DNA from: Desertivirga brevis
GTDB taxonomy: Bacteria; Bacteroidota; Bacteroidia; Sphingobacteriales; Sphingobacteriaceae
NCBI RefSeq assembly: GCF_017355835.1
Contig: NZ_JAFEWF010000004.1
Coordinates: forward strand, 124,001-188,000
Direction of reading: 5' to 3'
DNA: 64,000 nt
Below are positions 57,592 through 64,000 of the stretch, piece after piece. The first letter of the stretch is position 1, and each line of letters opens with the position of its first letter. Below the pieces are notes generated by a model. That model was not told the DNA's origin. It did not search any database and worked only from the letters and a program-made list of their open reading frames with translations. A program made the translations under genes and the position numbers.

Positions 57592-59994
57592 ATGTTTTCC
57601 AGATTGAAATATTTTTTAGTTCTGCTTGCTGCCTCACCCGCAATTGCGCAAACATTTGATCCCTTTGTTGCTCCCGAGAGAGGCTTTACGTCCTGGCAAC
57701 CAGCACAGAATTGGGAACATAGTTTGTTGACAGGAAATGGTACTATGGGTGCCATGGTGATAGGCCAACCCCATGCAGAAACAGTAATACTAAGTCATAA
57801 TCAATTGTATATTCCAGTAGCTGAGCCGAAAACTCCAATTGATCAAGCATCCAGGCTTTCAGAAATCCGGAAATTGATTATAGAAGGTAAAGGATCCGAG
57901 GCCGCGAAGATTCCGGTAGCTCTTAGAGAAAAAGAAGGCTTTACCCAGGCAAGAGATCCTTTTATACCAGCATTTGAAGTTAAAATAGAGCAGGAACCAT
58001 CTAATATTACTAAATATCAGCGATCTGTTAATTTTTCTACGGGTGAAGCAACGGTAGCATGGCAAGATGGAAAGGGAACCTTTTCCAGGACTGTCTTCGC
58101 GTCTCGTCCGGATAGTGTTATCATTATATCTATTAAAGGAACGACAAAAATAAACGCCTCTTTTCATTTGGAAATGGTTCCTTACCAATGGACACAGTCT
58201 GAATTTGTTAAGAGAAATGTGGCAGAAACTAAGATCCAAGCCGAAGGCTCCTGGCTGAACTATCGTTGCCGGTTTAAGAATAACTATAAAGATGGGTTAC
58301 AGGGTTATGAAGGGCTCGGTAAACTTATTGTTTTCAACGGCAAAAGTGAAACGCAGGGAAACAAAGTAAAGATTACCGATGCAGACGAGGTGCTTTTGTT
58401 AATTAAGATCCGTCCAACAAGAAATTACTCCACCTCAGGAACCGAAACTCTTAAGAGAGAGATAGACGAGCTGGGAAAGAGCTATGAAAATCTTCTTTCA
58501 AAACATATCGCTATTCATGGAGCTTTGTTTAATCGATCAAAACTAAGTTTAAATGCTTCAAAAGAAGCTCGTTTGCTTCATGCAGAAGAACTATTACTTC
58601 TTGCAAAGCAGACCGTTTCGCCTGCCTTGATTGAGAAGGTTTACGATGCTGGTCGATACAATATCTTAAGCTCAACGGGAACAAATCCACCAAACCTTCA
58701 AGGATTATGGAGCGGTACCTGGTCAGCTCCCTGGAACGGGGATTTTACTCATGATGGTAATCTTGCAACTGCAGTGGCTAGTTTATTCAGTGGCAATATG
58801 CCCGAATTAATGGAGGCATTCTTTGCATACCATGAGCGTTATTTGCCCACCTACAGGGAGAATGCAAATAGGCTTTATGGAGCAGGAGGAATTCGAATTC
58901 CTGCCCATACAAGCAATAGCGGTTTGGATACTGATTTCGGCGACATTTGGTGTCTGACCTTCTGGAACGGAGCCGCCGGCTGGACGTCAAAGTTCTTTTA
59001 TGATTACTACTTGTATACGGGTGATTTCAAATTCCTTAAAGAAAGAGCATATCCCTTTATGAAAGAATCCGCACAATTCTTTGAGGATTTCCTTACTAAA
59101 GATAAAAATGGTAAGCTTATTTTTAATCCCTCTTATTCACCTGAAAACAATCCTTCGAACAATCCATCTCAGGCAACTATAAATGCTACAATGGACATAA
59201 TGATAGCCAAGCAGTTGTTCCGCAACTGTATAGCTACAGCTAAGCTATTAAAGACTGATCAGGATAAAGTGAAACTCTGGGCAACAATCCTTGCATCATT
59301 GCCAGAATATGAGGTAGCAAAGGATGGTAGCTTAAGAGAATGGCTATGGGCAGGTTTGGAAGAAAATCATGCTCATCGACATTCATCACAACTATATGCC
59401 CTCTATGATGGTGTCGACCCCGATTTTAAACAAAACCCGATACTTCTTACCGCAGCAAATCGAACAGTAGACGAAAAAATGAAATTCAGGATTAAGGAAG
59501 GCGGGGGAGAGATGGCATTCGGTTTAGTTCAATTAGGTCTGGTAGCAGCACATCTGCATGAAGCCGAAAAAGCAGGTCAACTAGTGAACTGGCTTTCTTC
59601 TAAATACTGGTCCACCGGTATGGGGTCATTTCATAACGTGGGGGAGCTCTTTAATACAGATATAAGCGGAGGTTTACCTGCGGTAATAATAGAGATGCTG
59701 GCGCAGTCTGAAGTTGGAAAACTTGAGGTACTTCCTGCTTTACCTTCTGCCTGGGAGACCGGAACAATAGAAGGTGTTGGTCTAAGAGGACAAGTTGTTC
59801 TAAACAAACTTTCCTGGGCGGGTAAAAGCGTTGAATTAAAGCTTTATTCTCGAATTGATCAAAATATTGAATTAAAGTTTCCTCATGAACTGAAATCTCA
59901 TTCAGGAGCAAAGCTTAACAAAATAAGGGATGAATGTTATTCAGTTAAACTTCTCAAAGGGAAAGAAGTGAAACTACTGGTTGAATTAAAATGA
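57592..59994 (+). CDS. Secreted GH95 alpha-L-fucosidase (or alpha-L-galactosidase)
   Basis: An 800-aa enzyme with a signal peptide ending near AIAQ (20). GH95 order is clear: an N-terminal sandwich (LLTGNGTMGAMVIGQPHAETV, about 45-65), an (alpha/alpha)6 barrel with NPPNLQGLWSGTW, DTDFGDIWCLTFW, and the acid Glu518 in NPSYSPENNPS, and the C-terminal domain (LEVLPALPSAWETGTIEGV). The family cleaves terminal alpha-1,2-fucose, and alpha-L-galactose in some members. Together with GH31, GH2 and GH3 it points to fucosylated xyloglucan, where fucose caps galactose. It follows the GH2 gene by 76 bases. Confidence 0.9.
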   Translation: MFSRLKYFLVLLAASPAIAQTFDPFVAPERGFTSWQPAQNWEHSLLTGNGTMGAMVIGQPHAETVILSHNQLYIPVAEPKTPIDQASRLSEIRKLIIEGKGSEAAKIPVALREKEGFTQARDPFIPAFEVKIEQEPSNITKYQRSVNFSTGEATVAWQDGKGTFSRTVFASRPDSVIIISIKGTTKINASFHLEMVPYQWTQSEFVKRNVAETKIQAEGSWLNYRCRFKNNYKDGLQGYEGLGKLIVFNGKSETQGNKVKITDADEVLLLIKIRPTRNYSTSGTETLKREIDELGKSYENLLSKHIAIHGALFNRSKLSLNASKEARLLHAEELLLLAKQTVSPALIEKVYDAGRYNILSSTGTNPPNLQGLWSGTWSAPWNGDFTHDGNLATAVASLFSGNMPELMEAFFAYHERYLPTYRENANRLYGAGGIRIPAHTSNSGLDTDFGDIWCLTFWNGAAGWTSKFFYDYYLYTGDFKFLKERAYPFMKESAQFFEDFLTKDKNGKLIFNPSYSPENNPSNNPSQATINATMDIMIAKQLFRNCIATAKLLKTDQDKVKLWATILASLPEYEVAKDGSLREWLWAGLEENHAHRHSSQLYALYDGVDPDFKQNPILLTAANRTVDEKMKFRIKEGGGEMAFGLVQLGLVAAHLHEAEKAGQLVNWLSSKYWSTGMGSFHNVGELFNTDISGGLPAVIIEMLAQSEVGKLEVLPALPSAWETGTIEGVGLRGQVVLNKLSWAGKSVELKLYSRIDQNIELKFPHELKSHSGAKLNKIRDECYSVKLLKGKEVKLLVELK

Positions 59995-60154
59995 TCGTTA
60001 AAAGATCTGTATCCAATAATGATACCTACTTTGATTTGAGTTTGAATTCATTGTCCAGGTTTAATCGAATTAATCTTGAACCGAAAGAATATTAAGATGT
60101 TACTATTTCCTTAGAGGCAAAATACTATAAACTAATACTACTACTTAACCGCAC

Positions 60155-62320
60155 ATGAAAAAAAATGTAATAGGATGCTTGATCCTAAGCTTCTTTATCT
60201 TTTCAAAGGCCCCGGTAAAGGCTCAACAGCAAAGAGATCCTGCTATCGAGGGGAAAGTTGAGGCACTGCTGAAGCAGCTTAGTTTGGAAGAAAAAATCAC
60301 TATGCTGCATGGGAACTCTTCCTTCACATCGGGAGGTGTTCCGCGCCTGGGTATACCCGAGCTTGTTACTTCGGACGGCCCCCATGGTGTTCGTCCTGAA
60401 CATGGTCGCGACTGGGTGCTTGATAACAAAGGGAACGATTCGTCAACCTACCTGCCTGTTGGATTAAACCTGGCTTCTACCTGGAACCCTGAACTAGGGT
60501 ATAAGTTTGGTGCAGTATTGGGAAGCGAGGCGAAATGGCGAGGTAAAGACGTGATCCTTGGACCCGGAATTAACATTCTTCGTACCCCTCTTAACGGGCG
60601 AAACTTTGAATACATGAGCGAAGATCCCTATTTAATATCCAAGATGGTGGTAGGCTATATAAAAGGAGTACAGGACCAGGGAGTATCTGCCTGTATAAAG
60701 CATTACCTGGCCAATAATCAGGAGATCCGGAGGGATGGGATAAATGTAGAGATGAGCGAGAGGGCTTTAAGGGAAATTTATCTCCCTGGGTTTAAAGCCG
60801 CTGTAGTGGAAGGGGGAGTAAATACATTGATGGGGGCATATAATAGGTTCCGGGGCGAGTTCTGTACATATAACGATTACCTTATAAATAAAATATTGAA
60901 AGGAGAATGGGGCTTTCAGGGCTTGGTAATGAGTGATTGGGGAGCGATCCATTCTACGAAGGAGGCCCTGATGGGAGGGGCCGATCTTGAAATGGGTACA
61001 GATATTGGAACGCCGGCAAAAACATTTGATCAATTCTATATGGCGGCGCCAGCCTTACAGATGGTTAAATCAGGTCAGGTTTCAGAATCAGTAATAGATG
61101 ATAAAGTGCGCCGTATTTTAAGGGTGATGTTCAAGACCAATATGATCAATGCAAAGCGTAGTCCGGGGGCTCATGCAACCTCTGATCATGCCGCAGTTGC
61201 AAAAAGGGTTGCAGAGGAAAGCATCATTATTTTGAAGAATAAGAATAATGTACTTCCACTTTCAAAAACAGGGGTAAAAACAATAGCAGTTATTGGTGCT
61301 AATGCTAACCGGAAGAACTCAATGGGGGGAGGGAGCTCCCAGGTACGCCCAAGATATGAAGTCACACCCTTAGAGGGTATCAGGGCTTGCGTTGGAAATA
61401 CAGCTGGAATTAAGTTCGCCCAAGGTTACGCTATTACAAGAAAAGCAAAGGCCGACGAGAAACTTATCGCTGAAGCAGTCGACGCTGCGAAAAATGCAGA
61501 GGTGGCTGTTGTTTTTGGAGGGTGGACGCACGGCTATAATTACAGTATTTGGAACGACAACGCATTCGATGCTGAAGGTGTAGATAAACCAGATATGAAT
61601 ATGCCTTTCGGGCAGGACGAATTGATTTCTGCAGTTATTGATGCAAACCCCAATACAATAGTTGTATTATTCGGGGGCGGTCCTTTAGATATCACTAAGT
61701 GGGAGGGCAAAGCAAAAGCTATTTTACAAGTTGGCTATCCGGGTCAAGAAGGTGGAAATGCAATTACGGAAGTTTTATTTGGAGACATAAATCCCTCAGG
61801 CAAACTTACCTTTAGTTGGCCTAAAAAGCTGGAAGACTCACCTGCACATAAATTAGGTGAATATCCGGGTGATAGCATTAATGTTCATTACAAGGACGAT
61901 ATTTTTGTAGGGTATCGTTACTTTGATACTTATAAAGTGAAGCCTCAGTTTGCTTTCGGACACGGATTATCCTACACTAAGTTCGATTATAAGGGTTTGA
62001 AGGTAAGTAAGTCAGGTAGTACGGTTAGAGCTAGCTTTACCATAACTAATTCAGGGCAAAGGGCAGGAGCGGAGGTTGTGGAAGCTTATGTTAAAGACCC
62101 AAAGTCAGCAGTGAAGAGACCAGAAAAGGAGCTAAAAGCCTTTGAAAAAGTGTTCCTGAATCCTGGTGAATCGAGAGAACTTACCCTTACGTTCGATGAA
62201 AATGCTTTTATGTTTTACGATGAGAAAGCAGGTCAGTGGAAAATGGAGCTAGGCAAGTTCGAAATACTGGTGGGTGCAGCTTCTGATAACATCAAATTAA
62301 AGAAGAGTGTAAGACTGTAG
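60155..62320 (+). CDS. Secreted GH3 beta-glucosidase-like enzyme
   Basis: A 721-aa GH3 enzyme with a signal peptide ending near VKAQ (23). The N-terminal barrel has VTSDGPHGVR, GPGINILRTPLNGRNFEYMSEDP in parts, the KHYLANNQE substrate-binding Lys-His, and nucleophile Asp261 in VMSDWGAIHS. The alpha/beta sandwich (about 355-600) and fibronectin-III-like C-terminus (about 630-715, with GRxxD-like EAYVKDPKSAVKRPEKELKAF) complete the usual three-domain form. It likely removes beta-glucose from the backbone of trimmed xyloglucan oligosaccharides. Last gene of the locus; a strong terminator follows. Confidence 0.9.
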   Translation: MKKNVIGCLILSFFIFSKAPVKAQQQRDPAIEGKVEALLKQLSLEEKITMLHGNSSFTSGGVPRLGIPELVTSDGPHGVRPEHGRDWVLDNKGNDSSTYLPVGLNLASTWNPELGYKFGAVLGSEAKWRGKDVILGPGINILRTPLNGRNFEYMSEDPYLISKMVVGYIKGVQDQGVSACIKHYLANNQEIRRDGINVEMSERALREIYLPGFKAAVVEGGVNTLMGAYNRFRGEFCTYNDYLINKILKGEWGFQGLVMSDWGAIHSTKEALMGGADLEMGTDIGTPAKTFDQFYMAAPALQMVKSGQVSESVIDDKVRRILRVMFKTNMINAKRSPGAHATSDHAAVAKRVAEESIIILKNKNNVLPLSKTGVKTIAVIGANANRKNSMGGGSSQVRPRYEVTPLEGIRACVGNTAGIKFAQGYAITRKAKADEKLIAEAVDAAKNAEVAVVFGGWTHGYNYSIWNDNAFDAEGVDKPDMNMPFGQDELISAVIDANPNTIVVLFGGGPLDITKWEGKAKAILQVGYPGQEGGNAITEVLFGDINPSGKLTFSWPKKLEDSPAHKLGEYPGDSINVHYKDDIFVGYRYFDTYKVKPQFAFGHGLSYTKFDYKGLKVSKSGSTVRASFTITNSGQRAGAEVVEAYVKDPKSAVKRPEKELKAFEKVFLNPGESRELTLTFDENAFMFYDEKAGQWKMELGKFEILVGAASDNIKLKKSVRL

Positions 62321-62380
62321 GAGTTATTGTAACGAATCACGAAGGCTATTCAATTAGCCCACTTTTCCGGATTCTTTTTT

Positions 62381-62415
62381 ATAATCAGGCCGTCTTTGAC
62401 AGACGGCCTGATTAT
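62381..62415. terminator. Strong terminator between GH3 and small membrane protein gene
   Basis: A perfect 15-bp stem (62381-62395 with 62401-62415) and a 5-base TTGAC loop lie between the convergent genes and end 3 bases before the stop of the minus-strand gene. Confidence 0.88.
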
Positions 62416-62418
62416 TAT

Positions 62419-62691
62419 TTATAGAGTTCCTATTCCCGATGCAGGGTCTGGATTGGATGCAAAGCCATTTGTTTTTGGTTTTTCGTTCTCAGTCATTTTT
62501 GTAAACTGATCCTTTACCTGATTAATGTAAGGTTCCACCTTGTCCATATAAGGCTTTGCTTTTTCCTTCCATTCCGGCGCTTTAGCTTTAAAGTCATCCA
62601 TCATTGACGTTCCATCAGGACGTTTCTTAGTAACGTAATGTACCCCTGCTGCTACGGCAGCACCTGTAAGTAATAATCGAAATAAGCCCAT
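62419..62691 (-). CDS. Small membrane-anchored YtxH-like protein
   Basis: A 90-aa protein from the ATG at 62691; an in-frame ATG 10 codons upstream would add only MFRLDKTQKT before the same hydrophobic start and is less likely. Residues about 3-18 (LFRLLLTGAAVAAGVHY) form one membrane helix, followed by a charged, alpha-helical repeat-like region (WKEKAKPYMDKVEPYINQV) and a Pro/Asn-rich tail. This resembles YtxH-type stress-associated small proteins. It is convergent with the GH3 gene and has no link to carbohydrate use. Confidence 0.65.
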   Translation of the reverse strand: MGLFRLLLTGAAVAAGVHYVTKKRPDGTSMMDDFKAKAPEWKEKAKPYMDKVEPYINQVKDQFTKMTENEKPKTNGFASNPDPASGIGTL

Positions 62692-62888
62692 CGTTTTTTG
62701 AGTTTTATCTAATCTAAACAATTGAGTATTGTTTTTGTGTTAACCACTTAACAATGAGTTGATACTTGCTGATAATAAATACTACAGGCAAAGTCATGGT
62801 TAACTTTGGTACCCTAACTTTGTTAAATCTTAAACAAATACCGCTTTAAAACCTCTTTCTATTATCGAAAAAATATATTTTTGAAAGC

Positions 62889-64000
62889 ATGCAGAGAGAA
62901 ATTCCCGAAACAAAAAGAAAAGCACTCAGAATAAATCTTGACCCAGCCATTTACGGAACCTTTGCAGAGATCGGGGCCGGCCAAGAAGTTGCAAGAAATT
63001 TTTTTACAGCCGGAGCAGCATCTGGTACCATAGCTAAAACAATGTCGGCTTATGACATGGTTTTTAGTAATTCTATATACGGCGCCGAAAAATCAGGCCG
63101 GTATGTAAGTAAGTCAAGACTTGAGAAGATGCTGGCACACGAGTATGCCTTGTTGTCAGAACGTTTAATAGGGGATAAATATGCAGGTCATAAATTCTTC
63201 GCTTTTGCAGACACTGTTAGTACATTAAACTTTAATAAGACTAACGATCCACATGGTTGGCTTGGAATACGCTTTCAGACCACTGCAGGTGGAGAACACA
63301 ATGATATTATTCTCCATGTAAGATTATTGGATACAGATACGATCTTGCAACAAAATGTCTTAGGGGTGATAGGTGTTAACCTTGTTTATGCGGCCTATTA
63401 TCATAGTCATGATATCCAATTAATGATAGAATCCCTGGTTGATAATTTGTCAATTGGTTCTGTAGAAATCGACCTGATCAACCTTCGAGGTCCAGTTTTT
63501 AAAAATGCAAATGACCGCCTTGTTAACCTTTATCTGATTGCTAAAGGATTTTCGGGAGCTGCAATATTTGATGAAAAGGGTAATGCTTGTCAATCAAAAG
63601 ATCTTTTGTACAAGAAAGATATTATGATTCTACGAACCAAGTATAAGCAGAAATCTACACCAAATTTCGACCTCTTCAATAGGGCGGTGGAGCAATTCAA
63701 ACGAACCCAGAATATAAAAGGTGAAAATCTGGAAGTGCTAATTGAGGTGCTGATGACAAGCGAGTTGAACCAGGATGAATCATCAGAGTTAACCACTGAA
63801 GAGCTTGAGGAGTTTGCGAATAGAGCAGAAGAACTTTGTGCAACCGGAAACAATGTGATAGTGTCTAACTTTACAAGAAATCACAAAGTTGCACAGTATC
63901 TTTCTCGCTGCCGGCCAAATAGCGTTGGTATTTCAACTAACATAGCCAATCTTAAGCGTATTTTTGACGCGGCAAGTTTCGGAGAACATTACACCGACGA
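62889..64000 (+). CDS. Conserved Bacteroidota protein, N-terminal part (truncated by window end)
   Basis: An uninterrupted frame of 370 codons from ATG 62889 to the end of the window. It begins MQREIPETKRKALRINLD and has the conserved-looking block YGTFAEIGAGQEVARNFF, then GTIAKTMSAYDMVFSN and SKSRLEKMLAHEYALL. No signal peptide is visible despite occasional database labels that call such proteins membrane receptors; no TonB-box or barrel features are seen. The sequence looks like a cytoplasmic alpha/beta protein. I recognise it as a recurrent Bacteroidota family but cannot assign a function. It is divergent from the small membrane protein gene, with 197 AT-rich bases between them. Confidence 0.75.
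   Translation, partial: MQREIPETKRKALRINLDPAIYGTFAEIGAGQEVARNFFTAGAASGTIAKTMSAYDMVFSNSIYGAEKSGRYVSKSRLEKMLAHEYALLSERLIGDKYAGHKFFAFADTVSTLNFNKTNDPHGWLGIRFQTTAGGEHNDIILHVRLLDTDTILQQNVLGVIGVNLVYAAYYHSHDIQLMIESLVDNLSIGSVEIDLINLRGPVFKNANDRLVNLYLIAKGFSGAAIFDEKGNACQSKDLLYKKDIMILRTKYKQKSTPNFDLFNRAVEQFKRTQNIKGENLEVLIEVLMTSELNQDESSELTTEELEEFANRAEELCATGNNVIVSNFTRNHKVAQYLSRCRPNSVGISTNIANLKRIFDAASFGEHYTD

Overview
The window comes from a Bacteroidota genome, most likely family Sphingobacteriaceae (Pedobacter-like). The evidence is three SusC/SusD pairs, lipoprotein signals with acidic or lysine-rich residues after the lipobox cysteine, leaders that mostly lack Shine-Dalgarno sequences, AT-rich intergenic DNA, and an almost unbroken run of secreted glycoside hydrolases. 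No rRNA, tRNA, CRISPR array, transposase or phage gene was seen. Taxonomy is inferred from gene style only.

Layout. (1) 1-4465: the end of a sugar ABC importer operon (ATPase fragment, permease), a GlpK-like FGGY kinase and a secreted GH43. (2) 4707-11743: SusC/SusD pair 1 and a GH78 alpha-L-rhamnosidase, closed by a strong hairpin. (3) 11797-43272: an IclR-type regulator divergent from a large, mostly collinear locus. This locus holds SusC/SusD pair 2, a GH2 beta-galactosidase, and a compact cytoplasmic module made of a solute-binding-protein-like protein without a signal peptide, two family III CoA-transferases, a fusion of a second such binding-protein domain to a Gfo/Idh oxidoreductase, a MaoC hydratase-like protein and a FucP-like permease. 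It continues with GH106, GH127, a RuBisCO-like protein, a DUF1537 sugar-acid kinase, an Asp/Glu-racemase-fold protein, a BASS-family transporter, a sialate-O-acetylesterase-like esterase and a DUF5703 protein. (4) 43376-45482: housekeeping-like genes (nucleoid-associated protein, LOG family). (5) 45897-62320: a xyloglucan-type locus: GH31 alpha-xylosidase with PA14-like insert, SusC/SusD pair 3, a surface glycan-binding lipoprotein, GH2, GH95 and GH3. (6) 62419-64000: a small membrane-anchored protein and the start of a conserved protein.

How it fits together. Regions 2 and 3 look built for a branched plant pectin. Alpha-rhamnosidases (GH78, GH106), a GH127, a beta-galactosidase and an acetylesterase would strip side chains outside or in the periplasm. 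The RuBisCO-like protein plus DUF1537 kinase is the signature of the 3-oxo-isoapionate branch of apiose catabolism, and apiose is a branched sugar of rhamnogalacturonan II. The CoA-transferase/MaoC/intracellular binding-protein module has no function I can name and is the best candidate for an undescribed pathway; a branched sugar acid is a reasonable guess for its substrate. Region 5 would take up fucosylated xyloglucan oligosaccharides and trim them from the non-reducing end, although no endo-xyloglucanase is in view.

Regulation. The only transcription factor gene is the IclR-family one. A near-ideal 13-bp inverted repeat lies in the gap between it and susC2. Other sites reported are hairpin terminators, a 22-bp-spaced direct repeat before the xyloglucan locus, and an inverted-repeat intergenic region with 50-bp tandem units between the RuBisCO-like and kinase genes.
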